From Liolophura sinensis (lineage: Eukaryota; Mollusca; Polyplacophora; Chitonida; Chitonidae): 64,000 nt of DNA. Below the pieces are notes generated by a model. The model was not told where the DNA came from. It saw nothing but the letters and a program-made list of their open reading frames with translations, and ran no database searches. Location: positions 7,449,501 to 7,513,500 of the forward strand of contig NC_088303.1 in assembly GCF_032854445.1 (NCBI RefSeq), in the 5' to 3' direction. Each line of letters opens with the position of its first letter. The stretch's first letter is position 1. Shown here piece by piece: positions 22,130 to 35,100 of this stretch. Position numbers and translations under genes: made by a program.

Positions 22130-23330
22130 TCTGGTTTTAATCTCCCTGCTGTAGTTCTTCATGCTGACGACCAGAGGATGTTTCTGTTTTGTTCATTATT
22201 GTCTTAGGGTGTAATGTTACTGACATTTTATTTTGACCCAGTTCATTTTGAAAATTGTCGCTGACCTGATCCGTTACTGTTGAAATTACAATGTGTTTCC
22301 GAATGACCATATTCCTTTAAAAAAGACTACCCCAACCACCCCCACTCAAGCTGAAATGTTTCTTTTCCCTTCTCTGTAAGTTGCACCTGGACACACAGAC
22401 AATACAACATCCGTCCATTGTCTGGGCGAATGTGTGATGCACTTTTTCGAAATAGTATGGCTCCCGGCAGTAAACCGACACTTAGTTCATCCTAAGCAAG
22501 TTGAAAATGAGTTATATCCAGGAAGAGAGATGGTCATTGAAGAATGATGTTGTTGTTCTGAGTCAGAGACGCAATCGACACTCTTGTCGCACTGTCCTAT
22601 TGGAAGAAAAGCAGTTGAGAATATAAAAAACGTGATCCATACGTTTCCTATGTACCCAACATAAGACAGACGTTGACGGGAGACATGACATGACATGCCA
22701 CCACTCCATTTTTGTCTGTAGCCGGGTAACGTTTAGTCACGTGGACGTTAAATATGTAAACGTACGTCAGCAGATGAATAGCGTCAGAGTGAGTCGTTTG
22801 AGAGAACAAATAGCGGTAGAGTGGAGCATCCTTAAAATGAAATCTGATCATACAGGAGGACATTGTTCTTGGCGCATGAGGCGAGACAGAAGTTCTTGTT
22901 GCTGCTCGAGTTTGGTTCCTTACAGGAGTGACCTACATGGACCGACTTTAAACCGATTTTACTACCCTTAGTCATCCAGCACGGGGATGATCAATAGCGG
23001 TCCCTGTTTTCTATCTACGTTGAACAAGTCGTGAGATTGTGGTGACTTGACTCCCAACAAAGTATGTGTTTCTTTTTTTCTTTTTGAGTGGAGAGTTGAA
23101 TGTACATGTATCGCCTTACAACATCCCAATGTACTCGTAAGCAATTCATAATTTTCTTTTATTGTGATTGTATTTATGTGAAACTGAATGGCATGGCTTA
23201 TTCGTGAATCATAACGTCATTTCACCATTATCGTTTGGGGTTATGTGAGGGGTTACTTATATGACGTTTAATTTTTACTTACTGTACTTATAGATTTGGA
23301 TTTCAACTTGCGTTTTTTTTTTTGACTTTA
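22130..23330. other. Unassigned sequence
   Basis: I recognise no gene or repeat. Short open frames around 22487-22971 overlap on both strands and show no recognisable motif. Confidence 0.4.
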
Positions 23331-23331
23331 C

Positions 23332-23541
23332 AGACGCTCACACGGTCAAGATGCTGTCTTCTAAATTCACAGGGGGCACACTCACCAGAATCTTTGGGAG
23401 GCATGACCTCCATCTGTCCTTGACAACAATAAAGGGATGTCTGAGTGCCCACGACATGGCTTGTCAGACAGGGGGCTCTATAAACCATCGGTTTACCAGA
23501 GCACGCCACGTTGATACTTAAGGAGACGCTGGAATGACTAT
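23332..23541 (-). CDS. Candidate Cys-rich coding exon
   Basis: On the minus strand a good acceptor (GCATGTTCTCCAG ending at 23542) is followed by about 70 open codons and a donor (T then GTAAAG at 23331). The peptide is cysteine-rich: SINVACSGKPMVYRAPCL, SLYCCQGQMEV and GECAPCEFRR, with six Cys in about 45 residues. This would suit an extracellular domain. I cannot name the family, and an alternative donor (GGTGAGTG) lies inside it. Confidence 0.3.
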
Positions 23542-23964
23542 CTGGAGAACATGCCAATGTGCCGTTTCGTGATGAGAGTTAAACCTATACCAAGACTGTG
23601 CAGTGAACTATTGAGGTAATTAGGAGCAGTCGAAGATAAGCAACTTTGTTGTCAAACCGACCATACGTCATCACTCCAAGTCAGTAGCCATTGTTCCACG
23701 ACGTATGCTCTCCGTAGCAGGGTAACATACTACCAAGCTGAAAAGTCTCGCAATACTTTTACAGAGATTGTCATCAGTCGTGTTCATTTCCAGACAGTAT
23801 GATCTCTCCACCACACGCTTACATAAGTAGTAAATATAACCATGTGCTTATCTCTGCTACGACCGGTCCCTCTGCATTGTTTTCATCTGATGGCATTTTT
23901 AGAAACGCTAGGCCCGTGAATTAAGTAAAGTGAAATGCAGTGAAGATCAATGCATATTTATTTA

Positions 23965-24060
23965 GTTTTTACCCATTTCTATTCAAGACACTGTGGCAGG
24001 AGATAGGTCAGTCACTAATATTCAAGCATTTACGTGAACAGTTAGAATAAATCTTCTAGA
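23965..24060 (-). repeat. Repeat family R1, minus-strand fragment
   Basis: The reverse complement contains TTCTAACTGTTCACGTAAAT and GCTTGAATATTAGTG, matching 17565-17600. This is the only R1 fragment I see in reverse orientation. Confidence 0.45.
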
Positions 24061-27000
24061 TGAAGAGAATGGACAAGAACCCGGATTTCACAGGATATGT
24101 ATGACGATCTGGCAACTCTTAAATTGCCTTCACTTCTCTAGTGCACCTAATAAGGTGGAGAATCGTTCTCAGTGCAAGAAATGCAAAACTGTTCAAATGT
24201 GCCTCGACCAAGTCTCATACTTCTGCTTCGGAAATTTATAGAATTGTGCTGGGACTTTAAAATTAGCACTTTCTTATCGCACCGATCCACCCGCTTTACC
24301 GTACCAGGTCCTTTCCATGTTGCAGTCTACTGTATTTGAAGAACAGTTCCCACTGCATACACTAACTTGACCGAATCCGTGCCATAGCATGTAGCACTAC
24401 ACACACTTGTTGATATGTATAGCGTATATATATTAGTTTGCTGAAACTGTTGACATTGTACATCCGTGAGTTTCAGGCTGTTGGTTCAACTCTCCAGGAC
24501 CGACCTACTTGTAAATATGAGCATGAAAATGCTTTGATCGATTATGATAAAATCATAATTATATTAAAACGATGAATATCACTGCTATCCATGTTACCAT
24601 ATTTATAGCGCTATTGATTTTTGTGTTTATGTCCCTTGTGTACTGGATGGTATGTCTCACCTCGACGACCAATCTGGGGCCTGGCCTTTAAAAAAGCGGC
24701 CCTGTGGGTAGAACTGTCCAGATGTCCAATAATGCACGAGCCAACACCGGAGACGAACCAAATGGTAGTAGGCATGGCAGACGTTTTTCGCCCCTTTCTT
24801 TAGTAAAGGTAGGCATTCCCATCTCCATTTTTCGGTGATGCAACAGCCTTGTGCAGACATGTTACATGTAGCCTTCTATTAATGACAGGTCAATCCTATT
24901 ATCAGTAAATGTAATAGAGAGACAACCATTTTCAGTGAAAGGTCAGTTTCCTGAAAACCCGGAAAAACGTTATGTAGCCATGGCAACTGTTTCATACGAA
25001 CTGGCTGCTCTTGTCATCAGTATGTGCATGATGAAAGGAACAACAACTTCCCCCGTGTCATCTTTCTAACACCTGATGATCGTGGCAGCGGAAATACATG
25101 ACGTAAAACAACTGAATGAATATTTTAATGATGGTTGAAAAGCACTCTAGGACAAAATAAAAATGCGCACGTCGCATTTGTACTGTGTTCTTACAAACAA
25201 ACTGCTCCTATGTTCTGTAAACATGACATTCACGTCTAAAAGCGACAAATATATGTGGGTTTGACAACTTGTTTACACAAACTTGTTCATTCTATCATCA
25301 GTATATGTAAGCTGATAGAAAAAAAATCTCCGGTGCCATTTTATTTAGGACCGAATACATAAACCACACCAGCATTTCCCTTCAGCCGATGTCCAACCTT
25401 GTATACCAACATAGCTAAACGGACATTTCCGCTAGTTACTGCTAGTATAAGTAGTGACACTTCACCCTGTGACATAGCGGCTCTCGCTAAAAAGCACTGA
25501 ATGATAAAATCAGTTATTGACATGGAACGACCGTTTTGGTTGACGTCTGGTATACGAATGTTTGTTTCGACGCAAAGATCCAACAAAAATACAAACTCAT
25601 CGTACAAAATCTATGTGTGAGAGCTTATGTGGCACGAAGCTGGCATTCCGCAAAACTGGTCTAGTTAAAGATAGCCTACTGAACCTACATGTACGCTGAC
25701 TGGCTGGCAGTGGAGATGAGGTTTCTTAGGTTAAAGACTACAGCCTTGGTCACGCTTGAATGAAAGTACACTACACAAAATTCACCTTGTCTAGACATGG
25801 ACTTGCGTCACATCAGCCAATCAGAGCCTATACTGTATCCCTTTAATATAACGTTACTTTGTGCAAAAAGGCTTTATGTTGATAGTATGAAACGAATATC
25901 TTGTTCATATATAATGTATATCGAGATCAAAGCACCTAATCTCTACACTGATACATGATACTACACTGCTTGTTGCGAGCCGTGAGCAAATATACCTATT
26001 AAACAGAGATGGCCTTTCCAACAGCAAAGAGTGTGTGTGGCGCTCTGCATTTATGTTTAGTTATATGTGATGCTTGATAAAGGTATTAGTACCTATACCG
26101 AAACGTCGCTCACTGAATAAAAATGAGTTGTAATCTATATTTTTGTTCTGTTTCGTGCTCTATGGATTAGAGTTTCTGTATCCCATGCAGCCAGGGAAAT
26201 AAATAGTAAAAATTGTACACGGGATTGTTAACAACTGACTGAGAAATATAACACGCTAGAATCCCAGATTGGTGGAAAACGTGTCTGTACTGCATGAATC
26301 ATTAACACACAGCGTCCGTGCTTTTCCTGCTGGTGAATTACCACGTCCGAAAAGTTAGGTACCTGTGGGGAAAAGAGCTAAACTTGCAATCTCGATAGTC
26401 TTTCATCGAGGTGTGTACCACGCCTTTGGCACTGAATTTCATTACAGTTCCCGGGGTATCAATTTTCAGTCATGCTCTCTGCGAAAAGGTATAACTGGGA
26501 ATCATTACATTAACATCTGTTTTGAGCTTTATTAATTTTAGCATTTCACCAACACTCCAACATGGTGTGCATGAATATGATTTTGAACGGCTGCTAATCC
26601 ATGAAACAAGGGTAAAATTAAGAGTAAAGTCCATATATACCAACCAGTTAATATCACATGTATTTTTCAGTCACGCTCTCTATTTTGATCACAAACGTCT
26701 TTTTTTGGAACGTACCTGCAAAGAATGAGGACATAACATGAGCGTTTCATTGTTTGAATGAGCATAGGGTAGCTCTACTTGGTCACTTGGCAACAACATC
26801 AACAGTTACGTACATGATGTTATATGTATAGTCTGCAAATAGATAGAGTTGTTTAAGAAACACATGTATCATAACTGTTGAAGATAATTGAAAGAAACAC
26901 AGAAAATGCCTTAGCCGATATGTCTTACGCTGTATGCTAACGGGACATGACAAGTTCGCAAAGGCAATTTATCATCCGAAAGACTTCGTTAGTTCAGGTA

Positions 27001-27090
27001 TTGGGCAGTTGTCTATAAGAACAGACGATCTGTTAGTGTCGTATACCAAGAGAAGGAAGGGTTCTGTCTGAGAATGTCCTGCTATCCCAG
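24061..27090. other. Unassigned 3 kb region
   Basis: No confident gene or repeat was found. Weak splice-like short frames occur (for example minus strand near 24660-24700) but are too short to support. Confidence 0.35.
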
Positions 27091-27298
27091 ATACCAGACG
27101 AAGCATATATTGGTCCCTGTCAAATAATGGGCATTGATGATGGTGTGAAGAAATCCGGCGTGTGTCACGATCCTAATTACCAGTCAATGATGTGTCGTTC
27201 TGGCAAGATTAATCCATGGAAGCAGCCGGAAAAATATTTATCTTCTGCAAGGTTACGATTTTCCGCCCGACAAATGGTCACTGACTTCACACCAAGAG
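27091..27298 (+). CDS. Candidate internal coding exon, unknown protein
   Basis: An acceptor-like GTCCTGCTATCCCAG ends at 27090 and a donor-like AG then GTAGAT starts at 27299. Between them the frame is open for about 69 codons. It reads IPDEAYIGPCQIMGIDDG, then SGVCHDPNYQSMMCRSGKIN and PWKQPEKYLSS, with four Cys and several aromatic residues, which looks protein-like. I do not recognise the family and saw no matching neighbouring exon. Confidence 0.3.
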
Positions 27299-27299
27299 G

Positions 27300-28585
27300 T
27301 AGATCTATATGAAAGTTAAATTAATTTCATTCGATTTTAATCCTGTATCAATTTCTGTATCACAGCTAAATTAAGATTAATTCTGTGAACAACTGTAAAA
27401 TAAAGCACTATATATTTTCTATTAGACATTTGCTTGTCACATAACCGTATTCTTCAGATCTCAGTCCGGGGTTTAACTTCATTCAAAGCTAAGGTGATAA
27501 TTCTGTGCTCGCCAGATGCAACTTTAGCTAATCAGCGAATCCTATACCTGGAGCTGGGATGCTTCCTTAATTTGTTTAAACACGTGTTTCACAATTGTTC
27601 TTCATTAGGGTAATATGCGTACTCTTTTTTCACGTGACAGTGTCGCTGACGTAAGATTAGATTTTTAACGCTTAATAGTGCGAGAAGTCTGCATCGTCTA
27701 GATTTTATAGTAATGCAGTCCGTCGACGCAGTAAAAATTAATTTCCACACAACAGATTGTAGAAAAACAAAGACATCAGAGTCGTGGAAATGTTGAAAGA
27801 ACTTAAACAAAATTGTTGTTTGTCAGCTCCTTTGTTATCCAGGCCTATTTATAGTGCTCATGCTACCTGTCTGCTGTAATCGACTTCAAATTTCCTCCAA
27901 AGGGCTAACTGAGCCTTTACAAGTTTTTTAAAAACAGTTATTTTTCCTATACTCTGAAATAACTAAGTCCGTTTACATAAGTCTAAAAGGACTTCGAATG
28001 TCACCCAAGTGGTCTCATTATGCTAAACATAAGGAGATTCTAGAATATCTGTCTGTTGAATTCTATCGTTATTTGGCCCATTTAACGCGTACCCATCAAC
28101 ACTAAAGCTACCCATTTTCAGCGGTCCCATCCAGCCACAGCGCGTTCGGAAAAGAAAACCAGTCGTACGGAACAGTGACCTAAAAGGAAGTCATTCCAGG
28201 GGATCCCATCATACTATAATTCGTAAAATGCTAATCAATATTTTAATTTAAGCGGAAGATTGCTGAAGAGAAAAATTTTGATCTGAGTGTTACACTAAAT
28301 AATATGTGAGAATTTAAATGTGTATCTGTATTCTTCACCATGCCTATGTTATAACATGTCAATCATCCAAGTCGTCATGTCTTAAAAAAACTAGGCTGGG
28401 TTTTCACTCTACAAAGTGTGTGTTCCAACAAATCTTCCTATTTAGGCGCAATAGCGCGCATGTATTTGTGATTTTTTATTTTAGTAAATAAATGTTTTGT
28501 TTTTGTTTCTTTAATTCGACTGAATGATATATTGTAAATTAGTTGATTATTTATTGGTGTATTCTTCCATTATCCAAATTTAACG
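27300..28585. other. Unassigned sequence
   Basis: I recognise no gene or repeat in this stretch. Confidence 0.4.
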
Positions 28586-28840
28586 ATGACGAAAAAAATT
28601 AATGTGGGCAACAACTCTGAAGTATTTTTGGTGTCTCAGATAAAGAAGACTTATTTTTTCCCATACGCGACAGCCATATTTCTTATTTGTATAATTTCTT
28701 ACATACTTTTATCTTCGGGAGTTAGTGTTAAACGTTGTTGTGGAAATGGATCTTGCGATTATCGACTTGGAACGCCCTTTACGGACTACGAATGGAATAG
28801 GAATGTCGGACTTGACGCTTATATATATATATTTTTTTAG
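28586..28840 (+). CDS. Candidate small ORF with one membrane helix
   Basis: An ATG-started frame of 84 codons has a short lysine-containing N-terminal tail, one hydrophobic segment (FFPYATAIFLICIISYILL, about residues 25-43) and then a Cys-containing outer part (RCCGNGSCDY). This layout resembles the N terminus of a type II membrane protein such as a Golgi enzyme, but no enzyme motif is visible. It ends in a TA-rich run. It may be a first exon or a chance frame. Confidence 0.25.
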   Translation: MTKKINVGNNSEVFLVSQIKKTYFFPYATAIFLICIISYILLSSGVSVKRCCGNGSCDYRLGTPFTDYEWNRNVGLDAYIYIFF

Positions 28841-29305
28841 TTCCAGTATTATTCTATAGTGCACTAAATGTACGCGAAGGCAGGTCCATTTTACTTGTTT
28901 TCATGTAAATCTTTGGTAAACGTATCAGCAGCTTATTCTGGGGATTTCTAGACCAGTGAAATTCAATACCTTGCAACGGTCATCACTGCTTGAATAAACA
29001 AAAGATATCTGTGGTAATACCTGGCTGCCGGATGCTACTTACATTGTCGAGTGTTTGTAATAAATAACTCTAATCGTGAATAATGTAGAGTATAGCCTTT
29101 GATTTATTTCAAAAGGACTGGTTTGTAAATAATGAATGCTTCAGCTTGTTAGGTCGATATTCGTGCTGAAGAAAACAAGAATGTGACAATTTCGCTCCAG
29201 GTTCATGATATAACGACAATGTTTGTTGTATACTCTCTTTAGTACATGCGCAGTGAGAGCTGGCGGCGTCAGTGTAAAGGCAAAGTTAACCCAAACAAGA
29301 TGAAA

Positions 29306-29632
29306 ACCTCAAAATTTAGACCGAATGTGTTGGATGTGATGCACAAAACGGCGTCAAGCATCCTAGTTTATTGTGTAGACTTTGCCAATGTAATCATATA
29401 CACATACGATGCTTTACATTGTTATAAGTATGTTGAGGTTTTCAAGTTTTAACTAAGGTTTGGTTGTTTTTAACTGTTTAAACACGTTTCTTTTTTTTTG
29501 TTTTCATTTTTGATTTTCTCATCTTATAAATCTTATAAATAAAAAAACATTTACTGGCTCTTGTTTAAAACTTGTTCAAGTATAGCTGGAAACTTGCAGA
29601 TGTGGCGTTAAACCATAATCAGTCATTCTTTC
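29306..29632 (+). repeat. LINE 3' fragment (same family), degraded
   Basis: Blocks matching LINE copy 2 are AATGTGTTGGATGTGATGCA, GGCGTCAAGCATCCTAGTTT and GTAGACTTTGCCAATGT, which is the DNA of the CCHC motif. It ends with GCAGATGTGGCGTTAAACCA and TAATCAGTCATTC. The coding block has decayed. Confidence 0.7.
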
Positions 29633-30019
29633 AAAATTTGAAATAATATCCTAAATTGCATAAACTGGAGATAGACCCGACTTTAACTACTGTGTATGAC
29701 CGTTTACCAACTATCACAGTGACGTCACAGCTCTGGATGTACTCTGCAGTGCTCATTCAAGACAAGATTGTAAGTACTGAAAAGACAAATGAACTTTTAT
29801 TGTGATTGTCAACGGTGCAAATCATTGTTTAAAGGTGTCACATTTTTCGGGGCCATTTCAAGTTTAAAGTGACATCTTCAACCATAGGTAACAATTGTCA
29901 TGTGTCACGCTGTTTCATAAGACACTTGACATTTAAATGTTCAAAAGACATTTTAGTTTATTTTATAAAAATTGTAATTAATTGGGTATTTCAGATTATA
30001 AGAACTGCATATCTGTTTT

Positions 30020-30176
30020 ATGTGGTTTTCGAGCTATTTAGCTGTTTTAAAAAGTGTCCACTTTGTTTTCATTTTGGATGTTCTCATTATCATGTTTACT
30101 TCATTGCTTGAACATCCCTCGCCACGGAATACTGCCAATGTGGTGTTCAGCCACAATCGTTTATTCATTCATTGGA
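30020..30176 (+). repeat. LINE 3' UTR fragment
   Basis: It matches the 3' UTR of LINE copies 1 and 3 (TTTTCATTTTGGATGTTCTC, then TGCCAATGTGGTGTTCAGCC) and ends with TTATTCATTCATT. Only about 150 bp remain. Confidence 0.65.
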
Positions 30177-30525
30177 CAAATGATATCGCCCGTTCGAATT
30201 CAGCGTCATCAAACTCGGTTTCTTACGTGCCTTGTAAAACAACGGTTGATCCCTTCTAACCCCGCTCGCTATCTTATAAATGATACAACGTCTATTGTTT
30301 ACTACACCGTCAACCTCGGTGGATGAAAGAAACGATAATTAAGTCATAAGGAATTGCTATTAATGCGTCGCAAGATAAACCAAACTGCTTGAATAAAATA
30401 AGTGCATAATTGATCTGAGTATTGGTGTTCTGTACCCATATTCACGAAGGGCAATACCTGAAGGGAACGCTTCCAATAGGCCATATGCACATCTCATCAT
30501 ACTGCTTTCACTGGGGCTTGTAGAA

Positions 30526-30658
30526 TTTATTTATTTATTATTTGACTGGTGTTTAACGCCGTACTCAAGAATATTTCCGCGACGGTGGCCAGCATTATGG
30601 TGGGCGGAAACCGGGCAAAGCCCGGGGAAAACCCAGGACCATCCGCAAGTTGCCGTCC
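30526..30658 (-). repeat. SINE-A, 3' half
   Basis: On the plus strand it reads TTTATTTATTTATTATTTGA, TAACGCCGTACTCAAGAATA, CAGCATTATGGTGGGCGGAA and CCAGGACCATCCGCAAGTTG. The tRNA-like head is missing, so it is 5'-truncated. Confidence 0.8.
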
Positions 30659-30800
30659 TGGGATTGTAGAAACATTGGCGACTTTTGTTTTGATTACAAA
30701 TATTCTAGGAGAAAGCCGATCCAAGGTTGTAGATCTTAACTATTTTTGATCTTCTCTTGTAATTTCATAGCATTTTAATTCTTCTTAATCATAAACATGG

Positions 30801-31044
30801 AGGGGGTCTCCGTGGCTCAGCTGTTTAGTGCGTTAGCACAGCGTAATGACCCAGAAGCCTTTCACCAATGCAGTCGCCGTGAGTTCTGTCCGGCCGTAAG
30901 TGGGAAGGTCTGCCAGCAACCTGCGGATGGTCGTCGGTATCCCCCGGGCACTGCCCGGTTTCCTCTCACCAAAATTCTGGCCGCCGTCGTATTAGTAAAA
31001 TTTTCTTGGGTACGGCGTAAAACACCAATCAAAAAAATAAATAA
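30801..31044 (+). mobile_element. SINE-A, near full length, 10-bp TSD
   Basis: The copy starts AGGGGGTCTCCGTGGCTCAG (tRNA-like head with A-box) and runs through CCTGCGGATGGTCGTCGGTA and CTTGGGTACGGCGTAAAACA to an AAAT tail. The 10-bp ATAAACATGG flanks it exactly (30791-30800 and 31045-31054). The expected B-box after GTGAGTTC is lost by an internal deletion. It points opposite to the SINE-A copy 140 bp upstream. Confidence 0.85.
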
Positions 31045-31054
31045 ATAAACATGG

Positions 31055-33234
31055 CGAAATTGTTTATCGTGGAGCAAGACTCGTATCAAAATCTAGGTGC
31101 TGTCACGTGCATTGGTATGTCAATCGTCAACCACAACCATGTAGGGCAATAATCGTAATTCTATTTTCCATAACTGTCCAGTACAATCCGTCAAAGCAGC
31201 AAGAATGTCATGATTAGGAGAAAGACATGTAAAATGAAGTTCATTTTATGCAGTGTTCAGCGCAAGGAATATTTTAGACGTGCAACAATCATCAACACTG
31301 ATATTTGCATCTAAATTTTAATTTGTAAGTTGTCATTAAACAAAATATGTACCTCGGTTGCGTTTTTACTTTAATCATAGTGTTTTGACTATATCCAACG
31401 TGGCGAATTTATTCCACACTATGCCTGGAGTCCCTTATCAAAGTTTTACCGAAATAAAAAACAATTATGAAGCATAACGCCAGAGATTTGAAACACTCAC
31501 AAGAGTTAAATAGTTTTCATAAAATTTAAGAAACTTTTGGAGGAGACGTTGCCTGGGATATCCTTGCCACACTTGTGTACATCACGTTTTGCAAAACAAA
31601 CCAGTGCGATTGACTGAAATAGTCACACAACACCCAAGATCTGTATCCGCATGAATTTGTGTGACCTGAGGTCATATGAATCGAGTGACAAGGCACTGCG
31701 ACAACAACCGTAACATCTCTAATCCGGAGCTTACCCATTTGTCATGAGTCCAGTAAAACAGCGCCTCGTGACGTCCTCCTGGCAGGAGAGTCTGGCCGCC
31801 GTGACCGCCGTGGCCGCATTACGTACAAACCAATTAGAACACGAACCCATAACGGTCCATGTGCTTAGCGCATCATTCCACGGTATGAATGGTGAAAATA
31901 GACGCCAGTCAAACTCTTACCAGTCACAGTCAATATTGAAGCCTTAAACACCCACCAACCCACACCTATTTACACTCGTACACACAAACCAAACATCATA
32001 ACTACCACCACTATTAACTCCGCCAGCGGTTTAGTTAATTTGACTGACAGACATGTAAACAGATTGACGAGTCTGATGGTAAACGTCCTTAACCAAACCC
32101 TTCCTGCACGTACAAGACTAACGTGTTTAATGCACTGTCAAGTCTGTTACTCAAAAATACAAAGCCTCACATTATTAATTTACTTCACGAATCTCGTTTT
32201 GAAAAGTGGAAAACAGGAAAATGTCTAGGTCATACTGTAGTAGTACGCGAAATACCATCTCAGAGCTCAGTGACTGCCAAATATCAACTTCATATATGAC
32301 CGTATCATCACAATCTCCTTAAAGTATACATAATTGTAATGGAAGAATATTAACTGAAAGTAGAAGTAATCGGCAGTTTCGCGTAAGTCGGAAAGACGTT
32401 GCCTGGGTAACCGATGCTTGATATCCAGTCCGTAGTGCACATGATTTAAAGCACAAAATTTTCAAAAGTCCACATTTCTTTTAGACATCTTGACATTGTT
32501 GGATGTTTTCTGTATCTGTTTTATTGTCCTATAGATAAATTTAAAGGAATTACATATTTCACTAGGGCATCATTCGCCGGAAATGGCAAATGTACGTATA
32601 ATTCAATACTATGAACACGCGCGTAGGGTAAACCATGGGTACACAAAGTTTGTCTAGAAACGCATTTAATATGATATCATTGAATAAAGTGAATATTAAG
32701 TGAGATACGGTAGTTGGTACTGTAGATCTAATTCCGAGACTAGGGGTTGTGAAGAAGCCTCGTGTGTGTCAAAGTTATTAGTAACCAGTGGTTTTCCATC
32801 AACTCCCTGTGGTGCGCTGTCAGATTCAATGATAGATCGTCTGGGTTACTTCCTTGGCTGTTTTACATCAGTCTCTAATATCTTTTCCCGTCGAATATTC
32901 AGCCTGTTGAGGCATGAGAAATATTTATCGAAATCACCCCGATCCCAAGAGTCTGCTAATTCTTTAGTGGGATTTCACATAGCCATCTAGTTAACCCCAC
33001 TTCAAGTTAAGAATGTCCCGCGAATGTTTATTGGCACTTTAAAGCACTTAGAGACATATCCAACACATGTAATGTTGTCTAGAGAATGTTTATATTTTTA
33101 GTTTACTGATTGAACATGATTGCAGGCATTCAGATAACACACATTTTTTCCATATAAAATGTAACTGATAGTGGTATCTAGGATAGCTAGATGATTTGTT
33201 ATTTGGTGTTTCTGATATCAGGTTTGAAAGACTA
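31055..33234. other. Unassigned 2.2 kb region
   Basis: I recognise no gene or repeat in this region. Short open frames (for example 31744-31947 and 32700-32990) lack recognisable motifs. Confidence 0.4.
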
Positions 33235-33530
33235 ACAGCACAAAGAATAAAACCAGAGCATTGACAACAGTGTGATAATTGGCAGATGGTCACATATAAC
33301 CGACGAAGAATGGCTTCTTGTCACTTTACCTCAGCCTAGGTTTTATTCTATAATTGTTCATGTAAATTCTTTAATAAATAGTAACAAATTACACGTCGCA
33401 AAGTACCATGGCTAAAATACATTTAAGTAATTATTTGCAGGCATTTTGACTACAATAGAATTAAGATGTCACTGTTCTAACACTACCCATAAACCATGTG
33501 TCGAAAAAGACAATCGTAGATAAGCCTTCA
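33235..33530 (+). repeat. Repeat family R1, left-half copy
   Basis: It matches 17085-17275 and 17450-17650: AGAATAAAACCAGAGCATTG, TGTGATAATTGGCAGATGGT, GGCTTCTTGTCACTTTACC, then AAATTACACGTCGCAAAGTA and CCATGGC. It then continues into a block shared with 62250-62330 (AAGATGTCACTGTTCTAACA). Confidence 0.55.
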
Positions 33531-34811
33531 ACCATGATGGACGTTCCCGGTCAATAATCGCAAGGGTAACACCCAAAAAGACGTTAACACACCCCACCTA
33601 AGATCTAAGTACATGAAGTCCGAAATTAGGACCATTAATGTTGCATTGTCATCACATTTAATATACACACACAATAAAACAATGCACAAGACTGGGACAA
33701 TTGTCATAGTATGAACAATTTTAAAGGGTGATTTAGAGTCCGTGCCGTCATAATTACTAAGTCAAAATATTCCCTCAGTTTTATACAAATGCGTTTGTCG
33801 CCCAAAAACAAGTGAACTATAAAATGACTGAAAATTTGTCTGACTATAGTTCAACTTTCGACTAAGACCAAATGTCAGTTCACACGTCTCTGAGCTTGAA
33901 GCATTCACGGTAGAAGTGACTGTCTTCTTAATCGCAGCGTGTGCCATGGCAGAACGGCAAACACGACACAGCTGAATTTCCCTGACGGCCGCGCTTGCTG
34001 GTTAACTAATAGTCCACTAAACTTTAATATGCTGTTCGTTAACTGTGGGACAAGTCGCTCCATCGACCGGCGCCTTTTTGACCTAGACTAACACGCCTCT
34101 ATGCATTGGCAAAATGTCGGAGTTTACCCAAGATAGTCACTCTGGCTTACTCAATAAACACAACCAAAAGCTCATCGATCCCTGAACTGAGATAAATTTA
34201 ACAACTAAGACCTCATAATGTTAATGGGACAAGTCAGATCGATCTCTTCTTCAGACAGAGTGTAAAGATTACGGCGTTACAGTATGCCCATCCTGTTTAA
34301 ATCCACTCCCGTCTACCTTACGCATGGGATGGAAGGCCCTAAGGACTAGCTTTAGGGTCTCAGTGATCAGTTATATTATCTCTGTCACGACATCAGCACA
34401 TAAAACATGAAGACGGCAATATGGTAAAGAGAAAAGTTCTCTTCCTGGATGTGCTGAGTGTGAAATGAAACTAACCACAAAACTAAGTCAATGGGACTTT
34501 GGCAGCCAGACCACTGAAAACTATCCCCAAAACTAACTTTGTTTAGGTTTTTGGAATCCGTTTGACTGAATAAAGTTCATACAGATGATAGGAGTTTATG
34601 CATAGACATATTGAGCCATCTTGGACGGTCAACGGATGATGAGAAATGAAAAACAGGTTTTCCCTTTTTATCTGGTTGATTATCTTTAGAAGAAATTCGT
34701 GTAAATGTAATAGGCTGATAGCTCTTTGAGATGAAATAACGTGCTTCATAAAACCATCCTTAGAAAATTTTGTCACATTTTGCTCATTTTAAAATAGGTA
34801 ATAGTAGTTTT

Positions 34812-35100
34812 ACATTGGCCTAGTGGTTAGAACATCTGCCTCGAAGTTGGGAGATCTCGGGCTCAGAGCTTAGAGCAAGGAAGCATGACTGGTTGACCCG
34901 GTTTCAGAATAATGTGACTGGGTGAGGTGCAATGTCTGGAGTATTTGGCATGATACTTCGGTGACGGCAGCACTTTGGCGGCATTGACTCACCCTGCTAC
35001 AAGAAAACAATGTATAACCTAATGACTCCTCGCCGTCATATGAATGAAAATTGTTAAGTACGACGTAGACTCTCAAGTATTTATTCGTCCATTCATTCTT
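34812..35100 (+). mobile_element. SINE-C with tRNA-like head and CATTC-ended tail
   Basis: The head TTGGCCTAGTGGTTAGAACA and CTGCCTCGAAGTTGGGAG is like that of SINE-B. The body is TGACTGGGTGAGGTGCAATG and GATACTTCGGTGACGGCAGC. It ends with TATGAATGAAAATTGTTAAG, TACGACGTAGACTCTCAAG and then CGTCCATTCATTC, a terminal repeat like that of the LINE. I did not resolve a target duplication. Confidence 0.7.

Noticed and set aside
24657-24860. Short minus-strand frame with a donor-like AG/GTGAGA and acceptor-like site
   Set aside because: The enclosed exon would be only about 41 bases and a similar frame exists on the other strand.
25341-25607. 88-codon minus-strand frame
   Set aside because: It starts at a non-ATG codon, shows no motif, and has no splice-site support.
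33762-33947. 61-codon minus-strand frame with a good start context (GCCATGG)
   Set aside because: The peptide has no recognisable feature and no convincing donor site. It could be a first exon, but the support is too thin.
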